From the NCBI GenBank assembly GCA_016220175.1, contig JACRHZ010000066.1, positions 1 through 34,128 on the forward strand: DNA of 34,128 bases. The letters run 5' to 3'. The DNA is from Candidatus Peregrinibacteria bacterium. Lineage in GTDB: Bacteria > Patescibacteriota > Gracilibacteria > CAIRYL01. Made by a program: the position numbers and the translations under genes. How positions within the stretch are numbered: the stretch's first letter is position 1; the number at the start of each line of letters is the position of its first letter. The notes under the pieces are model-generated. The model had not been told where the DNA came from and did not search any database. It saw only the letters and a list, made by a program, of their open reading frames with translations. Shown in pieces: positions 8,006-17,605 of the stretch.

Positions 8006-11000
8006 ATGTTCTTGCTATCTCACAACAAAAAACACCGATCTTGGGGAAATATGATTCTCGTGGGAATTCTGGGGATTTTTTTGATGGGAATTTTTTCAAA
8101 CGTATCGTTTGCAGACAATATAGTTTTTTTCCCCCCGACAGGAGGATTACTACAATTTTATGATGCCACAACAGCAAATGAATGGGATGGAAGTGGAAAT
8201 TTTTTGGATATTAATATTGTTGATGGCTTTACTGGGTTTGTACAAAATTCATGTGCCGCGCATAATAATGATGCGTACATTATCTCACAGGGATGGGCTG
8301 TAATTGTAATGATAATGAAACCTGGCTATGCAATTTTTAATGCAACTGGACAAGTTGTAGGAAGTGGTAATTTGGGAGATGTTGACATAACAAGCGACGG
8401 TCAAAATGGAACATGTGTATCAGGTTCAAGTTTTTCTTTTGGAGAGAAGGGGCGTTATGAACAGGCTCGAAATGACTCTATAAATGTTTCTCAATTAGCC
8501 AATGGCACCTATGTGGTCTCTGTTGTTGTGACGGCTACATACAATGGAACAACAAGGATGCATACCTTCTTCAAAGATCTTGTGATAAATCGAGCTCAAC
8601 AAGATCCACAAGTTGATCAATGCCCCAGCGGCAATAATTCTGAATGCCCGTCCTACTGCGGGAATATTGTGAATGGAAGCCGTGAATATTGTTCTGGAGT
8701 ATGTAACTCGGATAAAACTTGTGGAAAAACTTGTACATCAAATCCAAATGATTCTTGCGATGTAAAAGAAGATGGTTGTCCCTACACTTACTGCCGAAGC
8801 GGAGGAAAATTTTGTGATATGAAGCCCAGTGATATTGCCAATGTTCATTGGTGTGTTGAAAAAAGCTGTAGTGCGCCAGGAGATCCACGATGTAAAGCAG
8901 GAGGAACTTGTAGCGCAACTTCACCATGCACTGGAAGTGTTTGCAACAACAAAGGCGAATCTTGCACTCAAAAATGTACAGGAACACAATGTGTTGAAGA
9001 TAAGTGTACTCCAGATCCTGTTCATTGTGCGGGTGATCCGAATGAAAATTCTTGCCTCAGCTTAAAACCCGCAAGACAGAGCCCTGATTATGACACAAAT
9101 GAACCTCCTACTTTACAGTGGACAACTGGAGCGAAAACGACAAAAGTTAAAATAGCGGGTCCCAAAATTTCCGTTGATCCACCTGATCCGCTGCCGCCGA
9201 TAGAAGGCAAGTATTTTGGAAAAGATGGGACTCTAACACTTCCTATCCATACTCCAGCAGGGAATTACAACTATACACTTACTCCCTTTGATGATGCAAC
9301 GCCCACTCCAAATCAAGGAACACCACTCTGCACTCTTACTCTTCCTATAACTGCTGCCCCAGCGTGCAGTGCGACAGATCCTCGATATCCGTGTGACCCG
9401 AATCGCGATTATTGCGTTGGCACAAAAAGTTGTTCTCCAAAGTGCGTAAGTAATGCTTGTATTCCGAATCCTGACGACTGTTCTTTCAAAAAAGGAAAAT
9501 GCGGAGCTCAGTGCGGGAAAAATGAAGACTGTCCTGTCTTTCCAGACGGAGTGTATTGTGGCGGAGATGGTGGAAAACAAGTGTGTGCGCCTCAGTGTGA
9601 TCTCACTACGGGAAAATGCATAGCTGGACCGACAGGAACATGTTGGTATGAAGATGGTCAATGTGGATTCTATAATCCCCTGTCTCTTTCTCCACCGGCA
9701 CAAACAGTGCTCGTGGGCGATCCGCCAACAAATATTTCTATTTCTGGAGGGAAAAAAGCCTACACTATTACGTCAGTAGAAGAAGCTATCCGTCCAGGCG
9801 CAACAGGACTGACGCCCACGCTGGATTCCAATTCCGATCTTATAAAATTTCCCAAAGCAGCATCTGGCGAAGGAATTATGAAAATCACAGTAAAAGATGC
9901 GCTCGGAAAAGAAGCCATCGCGAATATTACAACTCTTTCACTTCCTCCTCTTTCCTCAATTGATAAATTCTGGGTGGAAAGCAGTTGTACGGGAGACAAG
10001 AGTGATCCGGTAAACTATGACGATGATTTTGATGGCGTTTCTGATAGTAAAGACAACTGCCCACTTGTGTATAATCCAGGACAAGAAGACTCGGATGGCG
10101 ATAAAGTTGGTGATGCTTGCCAAAACGGAAAGAAAGTCACCGTGGGCGAAGTGTGCACGCTCTTTGCCAAAGTACAGTATCCGGGAAAAACGGTTGGAGG
10201 AAATTCAATTCCCGGAGTTATTCGCGACGTTTCTCGCCTCGTTTATTGGGAAGGCTTTTTTGAAGTTGGGGTTTTTGTGAACGGGAACGAAAAAGGTCAA
10301 ACTCCTGGCGGTTCTGATCTCTTTATTATTCCACGATCACTCGCCACTGATACTCCAACATTTGCAAATATTACCGCTCTTCTCGTTCTCTCCGGTGAAG
10401 ATCCTGCTGATCCAGAAGCAGTTACGGAACGAAGTTCCAATCAAATTCGGCTGGAAGTGAGTGACCCCGGAAAACTGGAATCTCTTGAAATTTCTTCCGA
10501 GTGTGATGAATACAGAGCTCCTCCAGAAAGTGCAGGAGCAGATGATGACAGAGATGGCATTTTGAACGGAGTTGATAATTGTCCGTATGTTTCAAATCCA
10601 CGAGTAGATGGAAAACAACCGGATACCGATAATGATGGAATCGGTGATGCGTGTGATAAAAAACCAAAAATTCTTGGAGATATCTGTACACTCAAGGCTG
10701 AGGGAACATTTGATGATGGCACAAAACATACCATTTCTCATCTTGTGGAATGGCTTGGGTATCAAAACATTGGAAAAATGGTGAATGATGCAAAGCCCGG
10801 AGACAGTGGCAACGGACTCCTTGAGATCGAAAAGCGTGGAAGAGCCACAATTACGGCTGTTATGCCTTTTTCAATTTTTGATAAAAATCCAGGAATTCCA
10901 GGGGACGATATCAGTAGTATCGAAGATATTTTGTACAAAGAACGCGGAGACGGCGTTTCTTCTCCTGAAAATGATCCCATTATTATTACCGCTGCGAATC

Positions 11001-12607
11001 CAGGAAAACTCGTTTTGATTTCAGTAAGTTCCCCAAATTGTGGAAGAGTACAAAATGGAAGCGTTGAGAAAAATCTTGTTGGACAAACATGCGTTCTCAT
11101 TGCGAAAGGAACTTTTGAAGATGGGAGTGAATATGATATTACTCCGCAAGCGGATGTAACATGGATCGGTTTTGAATCAGTTGGAGATGAAGTAAATGAA
11201 ACAGGAATTTTGAATCTGACAAAAAGCGGAATGGCGAGTATTCGCGCAACACGAAGAGTGTATCTCGAAGATTCTGAACCAGAAGGCGGACCTGCGCCAG
11301 GAATAATTTCTTCCTCAAATAATATTTCGGTAACTGTTCTTGATCCTCAAAAATTGGAATCAATTGCCGTTTCTTCAGAAGGATGCGATGGAAAACAGAA
11401 ACTCATTCATGATATTTGTGTTCTCAGGGCAATGGGAACATTTCAAGATCTGGATCCGAATACTCCCGGAAATACAAATATTCATGATATCTCCCATGAA
11501 GTTACTTGGAATGGATTTTCTGCCGTTGGAACTGAAATCAAACCGGTTGCGGAACTCGAAATTACGAAAACGGGAATCGCCACAATTACGGCAAGTCGTC
11601 TTCTTGATCCCGATGATGATTCCAAGGGACTCATTTCTTCAGATCCGGCAAAACCAATTGTGATCACTGGAGTCGATCCCGGTGAGGCTCTCAAAATCAC
11701 CGTGGATTCTGATTGTAACAACAAAGACCCTGTTCAGAATCCCATTCAAAAACATATTGGAGAGTATTGCGAACTCAGGGCTACTGCAACGTATCAAGGA
11801 CGTGGACAAGGCTGTGATACAAATCCCGAAAGCTGCAAATTTCTGGCGGATGTTTCTAGTCAAGTTCTTTGGAGAGGATATGAAGGAATCGGCGTGATCG
11901 ATGCGAGCAATAAATCACTTCTGGAAATTACGAAGAGAAATTCTGCTCCAGAAACAATTGCGAATATCACTGCAATTTTTGAGCAATCTCTTACTCATGA
12001 AACATATCACGACATCGTTTCCGAAAATCCTCCGATAAAAATTTCTATCGTTGAGAAAAAACCAGAAATTCGCGGAATTCATACAGTGGGAAATTTTGGA
12101 ATTGGAAGGAATACACATGAAAAACTTTTTGTCGATATTTTCACTGAACCGGGAGATGCCACTTTCGATACGATTCAAGCGCATCTTTACGAAGGAAGTT
12201 TTGCTTCTCCGGCAGATATCACTGGAGATGCCTTCCCGATTATCATTGAGGAAACTGCACCACTTATTACCGCGGGACAAAACGCAGTGATGATTGAACT
12301 CCCAATTCTTATTCCCGACTTCGCTGGAATGGATGAAGGACCATTTACTTTTCTGGTCAAAATTACTACGAATTCCGGAAATGTTATTTCTGCAGTTCAT
12401 CCGACGTATCTTGGCACTGCTCCCACAGGTGATTTTAATGGAAATAAATATGTGGAACTTTCTGATATCATTTCCATGATGCGAATAGTGAACGGAGAAA
12501 TCTCTCTTGCAAATGAAGAGCAGCGCAAAAGAATCGATATGAATTTTGATCGAGTTATTTCACTTCTCGATGTTCTCCTCGCATACAGGAGATTTACATC
12601 ATTATAG
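8006..12607 (+). CDS. Giant secreted Cys-rich/Ig-repeat protein with TSP3 inserts and C-terminal dockerin-like domain (surface protein B)
   Basis: Exported protein of 1533 residues, paralogous to surface protein A over its C-terminal two-thirds. In order: signal peptide (hydrophobic 16-31, likely cleavage after SFA at about 36); an N-terminal domain that I do not recognise (37-200); a long Cys-rich region (about 205-352); a beta segment; a second Cys-rich region (about 452-555) similar to that of protein A (shared KGKCGAQC or close variants); five BIG-like Ig repeats (about 650-1349) with paired cysteines; the shared C-terminal domain (about 1350-1474); and a dockerin-like pair of calcium loops (1475-1533, GDFNGNK and DMNFDR). 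The first two Ig repeats carry thrombospondin type 3-like calcium inserts between their cysteines. The ATG at 8006 gives a clean signal peptide, whereas the upstream open frame does not. It is probably a product of duplication of gene A with a replaced N terminus. Confidence 0.87.
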   Translation: MFLLSHNKKHRSWGNMILVGILGIFLMGIFSNVSFADNIVFFPPTGGLLQFYDATTANEWDGSGNFLDINIVDGFTGFVQNSCAAHNNDAYIISQGWAVIVMIMKPGYAIFNATGQVVGSGNLGDVDITSDGQNGTCVSGSSFSFGEKGRYEQARNDSINVSQLANGTYVVSVVVTATYNGTTRMHTFFKDLVINRAQQDPQVDQCPSGNNSECPSYCGNIVNGSREYCSGVCNSDKTCGKTCTSNPNDSCDVKEDGCPYTYCRSGGKFCDMKPSDIANVHWCVEKSCSAPGDPRCKAGGTCSATSPCTGSVCNNKGESCTQKCTGTQCVEDKCTPDPVHCAGDPNENSCLSLKPARQSPDYDTNEPPTLQWTTGAKTTKVKIAGPKISVDPPDPLPPIEGKYFGKDGTLTLPIHTPAGNYNYTLTPFDDATPTPNQGTPLCTLTLPITAAPACSATDPRYPCDPNRDYCVGTKSCSPKCVSNACIPNPDDCSFKKGKCGAQCGKNEDCPVFPDGVYCGGDGGKQVCAPQCDLTTGKCIAGPTGTCWYEDGQCGFYNPLSLSPPAQTVLVGDPPTNISISGGKKAYTITSVEEAIRPGATGLTPTLDSNSDLIKFPKAASGEGIMKITVKDALGKEAIANITTLSLPPLSSIDKFWVESSCTGDKSDPVNYDDDFDGVSDSKDNCPLVYNPGQEDSDGDKVGDACQNGKKVTVGEVCTLFAKVQYPGKTVGGNSIPGVIRDVSRLVYWEGFFEVGVFVNGNEKGQTPGGSDLFIIPRSLATDTPTFANITALLVLSGEDPADPEAVTERSSNQIRLEVSDPGKLESLEISSECDEYRAPPESAGADDDRDGILNGVDNCPYVSNPRVDGKQPDTDNDGIGDACDKKPKILGDICTLKAEGTFDDGTKHTISHLVEWLGYQNIGKMVNDAKPGDSGNGLLEIEKRGRATITAVMPFSIFDKNPGIPGDDISSIEDILYKERGDGVSSPENDPIIITAANPGKLVLISVSSPNCGRVQNGSVEKNLVGQTCVLIAKGTFEDGSEYDITPQADVTWIGFESVGDEVNETGILNLTKSGMASIRATRRVYLEDSEPEGGPAPGIISSSNNISVTVLDPQKLESIAVSSEGCDGKQKLIHDICVLRAMGTFQDLDPNTPGNTNIHDISHEVTWNGFSAVGTEIKPVAELEITKTGIATITASRLLDPDDDSKGLISSDPAKPIVITGVDPGEALKITVDSDCNNKDPVQNPIQKHIGEYCELRATATYQGRGQGCDTNPESCKFLADVSSQVLWRGYEGIGVIDASNKSLLEITKRNSAPETIANITAIFEQSLTHETYHDIVSENPPIKISIVEKKPEIRGIHTVGNFGIGRNTHEKLFVDIFTEPGDATFDTIQAHLYEGSFASPADITGDAFPIIIEETAPLITAGQNAVMIELPILIPDFAGMDEGPFTFLVKITTNSGNVISAVHPTYLGTAPTGDFNGNKYVELSDIISMMRIVNGEISLANEEQRKRIDMNFDRVISLLDVLLAYRRFTSL
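9991..10140 (+). other. TSP3-like calcium-binding insert 1 in Ig repeat 1
   Basis: Residues about 671-709 of surface protein B contain [15 protein letters not shown] and [11 protein letters not shown], the Asp-rich DxDxDGxxDxxDNCP pattern of thrombospondin type 3 repeats. It sits between the two cysteines of the Ig repeat, where protein A has only a short loop. Confidence 0.8.
10504..10675 (+). other. TSP3-like calcium-binding insert 2 in Ig repeat 2
   Basis: Residues about 846-887 contain [15 protein letters not shown] and [12 protein letters not shown], again between the two cysteines of an Ig repeat. The equivalent repeat of protein A (SSECDTKTKSVGDDCTL) lacks it. Confidence 0.8.
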
Positions 12608-12633
12608 ACTTATTTCTTCGCCTGTTTTATAGT
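12605..12633 (+). promoter_or_regulatory. Leaderless promoter of surface protein C gene
   Basis: TAGACT (12605-12610, overlapping the TAG stop of gene B), a 17-base spacer and TATAGT (12628-12633) predict transcription starting at 12640, which is the A of the ATG. No Shine-Dalgarno sequence is present. Confidence 0.5.
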
Positions 12634-12639
12634 GTTCCC

Positions 12640-15600
12640 ATGAAATTTCGAAGCCCCATCGTCATTCTTATCATTCTTCTCCTTGGAGTAGGTGTGTTTG
12701 GAATTATTCTGCAGACAAATTTCTTCAAAGCGACCTTATTTCAGGGCGGAAATGAACCTATCGCTGGTATAGCTCAGCAAATATATATTCCGAATAATTA
12801 TAGGGCTGCTCCAGGACAAATTGGGGAAATTGAAGTAAGAAGCAATTTTGAAAAAGCAAACGTGACAGGACTGAGATACTTAATTTATTGGGATGCCACT
12901 CAATTAAAATATAGAGGATATGTACGGGAAAACTTGCCTTGGACAAGTGACTTCACTATTAACGCATTTCTGGCAAATCAAGAAACAGAGACCGATAATG
13001 CGAAAAACATGATTGCAAGATTGCGACAAACTATTCCAGATCTTCCTGAAAATTTGGAATTGCTCCTCTTTACTGTCCAAGGAGATTCGTTTATCTCCGT
13101 ATCAAAAAATGCAATCCTTTCTCGACTACAATTCGAAGTAATGTCCGGACTTGCTGAGAATATTCCTCTTCATCTTTCTTTTTATGCTGACGAGACCGCC
13201 GTAGCCTCATTAGGTTCTGCACAAGAAAAAGAAATAATTGCAACGAAACTTTCCCCCAGAAATGGTCTCATAACTGTTGACTTTGGAGCCAAATTGCAAA
13301 ATGAAACTGCTGCAGATGCATTCTTCGTCATGCCCGGACAAACCGGAAAAGTAACGCTCACAGCTCCAACAGAAGGAACTTTATCGAATGTCGTTGGTCT
13401 TTCTTTTACAGTAGAGTGGAATGCTCTACAAGCAACTTTTCTTAAAGATATTCCAAAATCCGTTCAAGAAACTCCTTTTGTGAATAAAGATTTCCTCATC
13501 GAAACATTCCAGAGAGATCCTTCCGTGGGAGTTTTGAATGTTTCCATGGTAACAGCGAAAGAAGGAGTAAATCTGGCGAGTGGAGCTCCGATCATGAATT
13601 TTGATATGCAATTCGCACAAAATTTGGTACTGGGGAGTTCTGTTCCTTTCACATTTAAAAATATTACATTTGTCTTTGAAAATCCTGAACCGGAAAATAA
13701 TATTCTCACGCCAACAGAGAGTCCTCCAAAAACTGTTCGCATCACTGTTGATAGCGCTGGAGTCATGAAGCTTCTGAGCGTACAACCGATTTCAGGAGCA
13801 AAACTTGAACTTGGATTTTCGGATTATCTCGATGCAGCAGTTCTTTCAGATATTACAATTACGCCAAATATTATTACAGCTGATACTACCCTTCGTATTG
13901 AAAATAAAAAACTCATTCTCGAGAATCTTGGAACGGATCTAAGCCCAGATGCAAAAACAATTTATCGAGTGGATGTTTCTTCGAGCGTAAAAGGAAATTC
14001 TGAAGGAGGAGTTCATCCAAGTTTCTCTACGGGATTTTTTGAAGAATTTACTGATCCTGATCCAGAAGACAATGCTTTCGGGCTCCAAAGTGCCGTGCCT
14101 TCGTCTCCAAGTTCTCTCATTCTTACATTTTCTGCGAACATATCGTCCCCAGAAATGAATACAAATTTTGTAAAAATTTATTATGCTGATGAGGCGAAAG
14201 CGATGAGAGAACTCAATATTTCGAAAATCGAAAAACAAGGAAATACGCTTACTCTTACGACGAGAGAGCAAACTCCGGGGAGAGAATATTTCGTCATTGC
14301 GCTTCAGGACAAGTGGAAAAATGCAGACAATAAATTCTTGACTTCTCAAAATGGACTTTCGTTTTTTGGATATACGGAAAATCGCCCAAGGATTACTTCA
14401 GTCTCCTCTCAGCCGCCAGTAATAATAAATTCCGCAGCGTCGCAAATTACGCTTCTCGGTCAGAATTTCGCAGCAGGAAGCATGCTCCTTGTTGGAGACG
14501 CTGTCATTGTTCCCACATCCATTACGAGTTCACAGATAGTATTTTCTCTCCCCGCTGAATTTCCAGCAGACACGTATACAATTCTCCTCAGAACTTCGAG
14601 TGGAGATATTATCACCGCGCCAACTCAGCTTATTGTCAATGAACCAGAACTGGAATTTAAAATTCTTTCCGATCAAAGCCGTGCAAGTCCATCAGCAATA
14701 GAAAATGACGGGATTATGAAAACAAAACTCTGGGTACTTGTGGTGAATGATATCGATGGTGTTTCTGATATTGAAAAAGTTACCGGAGATCTTGAGCTTG
14801 TTGGTGGATCTCGAATTGCAGAATTTACATCAAGCGACGAGTTTATCACTGGAAATCAAAGGTGGTATTCACTCGAAATTACCGTTCCTTCGAGCGTTCA
14901 TACTTCTGAAACGCCATACCTGATTCCTGTTAAAGCTGAAAGCAGAAGAACGGAACGAACTGCAGCAGGAACGGTTTCTTTCTCGGTCGTAAAAGATATT
15001 AAAGCTGGTACTGCTCCTCAAATTTTGAGCGCGAGTGTGAGCAGGACAACGGTTGCTCCAGACGCAGGAACTCCGCTTACTATCAGTGTGGAAGCGAGAG
15101 ATGAAGATGGCGCTTCTGATATTTACAGAGTTATTGTGGATCTCAGCAAAATCGGATTGCCGAATATGCTCTTAAGTCCACTCTCAGAAAAAATTCCTGC
15201 CCCAACTCCTCAGCAGAAAAGAGCATGCACGGCGGATGATTACACAGTAACCGAGTACGGAGCATGTACAGATGGAACGCAAACACGAAGCGTGCAACGT
15301 AAAACTGGAATTGATTGTGTTGATGGCGCTTCAAAACCACCGAGTTCAAAAACATGTACGGCGCAAATACGAGCATGTACGGTCGATGATTATAATGTAG
15401 GGGAATATGGAACTTGTACAAATGGAACCCAATCACGAAGTGTTACTTTAAAGAGCGGAGTGACCTGTATTGAAGGGGCTTCAAAACCGCAAAACTCAAG
15501 AACTTGTACACCGCCAACATCATTTTGGGAGAATCTCTTTCCGAAGGCATTTGCAGAAGAATCTTCATCTGTAGATGTCGCTACTCAATGGTTTGAGAGT

Positions 15601-17574
15601 GATGAAATTATGATCCCAAAAGATATTGTTCCCGGAACATACACTCTTCCAATTACCGTGATCGACACGCAAAGTAAAGAAGCGCGAACTTCTGTTACGA
15701 TAAATATTCAGAGAAACACAGGAGGAACGCCAACAATTGCGGAAAATATTTTTGTGTCCCCTTCCAAAAGTATGATTAAAGACGGAAAAACAAAACACAT
15801 TTTTTCTGCAAAAGCAACAGATCGAGTTGATGGAGGAAAAGATATCGAATCTATGATCGCTGATCTTTCTGATCTCGATCTTCCTCCTACTCCGATGAAA
15901 TTGACGTTAGTGCAAGGAGACAGCGCGTTCTTCACGCTCGATAATATTGTCATTCCGGAAAAAACAATTCAAGGATTCAAGGCAATTAAATTTAGCGTGA
16001 GTGATAAATCTGGAAATACTTCTGAAGTAAAAATGATTGTGGAAGTTGTACGACTCGTAGATTCTCCTGACGCAGCGACGCCTGAGATCAAATCTGATCG
16101 CGGATATATGACACCGGTATATGCGCCAAATGATGGGAAAACTCGATTTACTGTATACGTTTTCGCCAGAGATGGAAACGGCTACAAAGATATTGATTAC
16201 GTCACTCTTGAACTCGGAAATGTGGCACGCTTCGTGGGAAAAACTTCGAGTCAGTATAATCCGTCCGTGGATTATAGCCCTGCAAAGGGAGATAATGGAG
16301 CTCAGGAAGAGAAAGCAAAAGATGATGGGAATCAAAATAATAATGATGGCAATGATGGTGCATCACTTTTGTTCTTTTCAAAAGCTTCTGCAGCAGCAAC
16401 TCCTCAAGATAACAAATGCGTCACAACTGACACTATTATGTGTTTGTCTCCATCAGTGAGTGAAGGCGAATTTGGACGATGGTTTTACGCACCAGATTTG
16501 GTAATTCCAAAAACTACTCCAGTTCCCGCAAATGGCGAACCATTTGAGCTCCGAGTTTCCGTGACAGATTCTGTCGGAAGAAGTGGGAATGGAATTGCAA
16601 AGATTTTTGTCAGCGATGGAAATACACCTGATCAGCGTGAGCCAGCGCCATATTTAAAGCAAGCGGTTGCAGTCGGTCCTGATGTCATCGAAACTATTTT
16701 TTCTGCACCAGTCGAAGCATCGAGAATTTCAGACGGAGCATTTACAATTGTCGAAGCAAAAAATATTAAAAATACACTCGACATCGAGGACATCGATATT
16801 TCAAGCAGTGGTCTCTTAATTACGATTCATACCGAACAAATGACCGCAGATGAACCCTACACGCTCATTGTGGACGCAGAAAAACTCAAGCTGAATAATC
16901 CCCGATTCTCAACAGACCGCGTAAACTTCCTGGGATTTTCCGCTGAGAAAGCGAAGAATTCTCGCGATCCGAGCGCACTCGTGGCAAGGGCAGTAGGAGA
17001 TAAGCGTGTGGAAGTACAATTCAATGTGGATATGAAATTTTCTACACTTGATGCAACCGGAAAAGAGTGGTTCCGCATTTACGGTCGCGATGATATCACC
17101 GATCGTCTCCCCATTACTCACGTGGAAATTGGAAAAAATTCAAAAACAGTTCTCGTGTACACGGAGCAGCAAATTTCTGGAAAAGAATATGCGCTCGAAC
17201 TCAAAAACATTGAGAGCATATTCGGAAAGAAAAGACCTTATTCTAAAGCGCTTTATTTCCTCGGATATAAAAATACCGAAAAAACAGAAGCAGACGCTCG
17301 TACAAAGTTGAGTGGTCTCGAAAAAGAAATGGACGCAAATGGAGATGATGAAATTAATTTCTATGAATTTTCTAAATTTGCAGCCACATATGGTCAAACG
17401 GCTTCGGACGGGAAACCACTCTATGGTGATTACAATAAAGACTCCAAAGTTGATTTTGAGGACTTTATTATCCTGGCGGCACATTATGGAATCACTCCGC
17501 CAAAAGATACGAAAAATGTTCCTCCATTTCCGCAGGATGAAGTGGAAAAAGAAGAGCAGAAATTCCCTGCCTGA
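12640..17574 (+). CDS. Giant secreted scaffold-like protein with N-terminal cohesin-like modules and C-terminal dockerin-like domain (surface protein C)
   Basis: Exported protein of 1644 residues. Visible order: signal peptide or anchor (about 5-28); two cohesin-like beta modules (about 40-213 and 214-370), each with a PGQxG...V start, an L.Y..YWD/SFTVEWN strand followed by a bulky hydrophobic position, and a closing N-G-L-I-T-V-D or R-I-T-V-D strand; SbsA/BIG_5-like domains (about 380-575); an IPT/TIG domain (about 577-668); repeats with D-x-D-G-x-S-D-I loops; two TSP1-like Cys modules (about 862-955); further Ig-like repeats; two more BIG_5-like domains (about 1337-1545); and two EF-hand/dockerin-type loops (about 1565-1626, DANGDDEINFYE and DYNKDSKVDFED). 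A cohesin-like start with a dockerin-like end is the layout of an adaptor or polymerising scaffoldin. The cohesin assignment is by pattern only; the dockerin loops are clearer. Proximity to genes A, B and the lipoprotein suggests one assembly. Confidence 0.82.
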   Translation: MKFRSPIVILIILLLGVGVFGIILQTNFFKATLFQGGNEPIAGIAQQIYIPNNYRAAPGQIGEIEVRSNFEKANVTGLRYLIYWDATQLKYRGYVRENLPWTSDFTINAFLANQETETDNAKNMIARLRQTIPDLPENLELLLFTVQGDSFISVSKNAILSRLQFEVMSGLAENIPLHLSFYADETAVASLGSAQEKEIIATKLSPRNGLITVDFGAKLQNETAADAFFVMPGQTGKVTLTAPTEGTLSNVVGLSFTVEWNALQATFLKDIPKSVQETPFVNKDFLIETFQRDPSVGVLNVSMVTAKEGVNLASGAPIMNFDMQFAQNLVLGSSVPFTFKNITFVFENPEPENNILTPTESPPKTVRITVDSAGVMKLLSVQPISGAKLELGFSDYLDAAVLSDITITPNIITADTTLRIENKKLILENLGTDLSPDAKTIYRVDVSSSVKGNSEGGVHPSFSTGFFEEFTDPDPEDNAFGLQSAVPSSPSSLILTFSANISSPEMNTNFVKIYYADEAKAMRELNISKIEKQGNTLTLTTREQTPGREYFVIALQDKWKNADNKFLTSQNGLSFFGYTENRPRITSVSSQPPVIINSAASQITLLGQNFAAGSMLLVGDAVIVPTSITSSQIVFSLPAEFPADTYTILLRTSSGDIITAPTQLIVNEPELEFKILSDQSRASPSAIENDGIMKTKLWVLVVNDIDGVSDIEKVTGDLELVGGSRIAEFTSSDEFITGNQRWYSLEITVPSSVHTSETPYLIPVKAESRRTERTAAGTVSFSVVKDIKAGTAPQILSASVSRTTVAPDAGTPLTISVEARDEDGASDIYRVIVDLSKIGLPNMLLSPLSEKIPAPTPQQKRACTADDYTVTEYGACTDGTQTRSVQRKTGIDCVDGASKPPSSKTCTAQIRACTVDDYNVGEYGTCTNGTQSRSVTLKSGVTCIEGASKPQNSRTCTPPTSFWENLFPKAFAEESSSVDVATQWFESDEIMIPKDIVPGTYTLPITVIDTQSKEARTSVTINIQRNTGGTPTIAENIFVSPSKSMIKDGKTKHIFSAKATDRVDGGKDIESMIADLSDLDLPPTPMKLTLVQGDSAFFTLDNIVIPEKTIQGFKAIKFSVSDKSGNTSEVKMIVEVVRLVDSPDAATPEIKSDRGYMTPVYAPNDGKTRFTVYVFARDGNGYKDIDYVTLELGNVARFVGKTSSQYNPSVDYSPAKGDNGAQEEKAKDDGNQNNNDGNDGASLLFFSKASAAATPQDNKCVTTDTIMCLSPSVSEGEFGRWFYAPDLVIPKTTPVPANGEPFELRVSVTDSVGRSGNGIAKIFVSDGNTPDQREPAPYLKQAVAVGPDVIETIFSAPVEASRISDGAFTIVEAKNIKNTLDIEDIDISSSGLLITIHTEQMTADEPYTLIVDAEKLKLNNPRFSTDRVNFLGFSAEKAKNSRDPSALVARAVGDKRVEVQFNVDMKFSTLDATGKEWFRIYGRDDITDRLPITHVEIGKNSKTVLVYTEQQISGKEYALELKNIESIFGKKRPYSKALYFLGYKNTEKTEADARTKLSGLEKEMDANGDDEINFYEFSKFAATYGQTASDGKPLYGDYNKDSKVDFEDFIILAAHYGITPPKDTKNVPPFPQDEVEKEEQKFPA
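15223..15515 (+). repeat. Tandem TSP1-like Cys modules in surface protein C
   Basis: Two successive modules share the pattern R-A-C-T-x-D-D-Y, E-Y-G-x-C-T-x-G-T-Q-x-R-S-V and G-A-S-K-P-x-x-S-x-T-C. This resembles the CxxG-TQTR core of thrombospondin type 1 repeats. The copies are similar in both protein and DNA, so they arose by duplication. Confidence 0.7.
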
Positions 17575-17605
17575 TTTTTGAGTAATTTTTCTATTTTTTT
17601 TCTGT

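Noticed and set aside
12640-17574. A glycoside hydrolase or protease domain within the dockerin proteins
   Set aside because: I looked for catalytic motifs in the three giants and saw only beta-rich, Cys-rich and calcium-binding modules.
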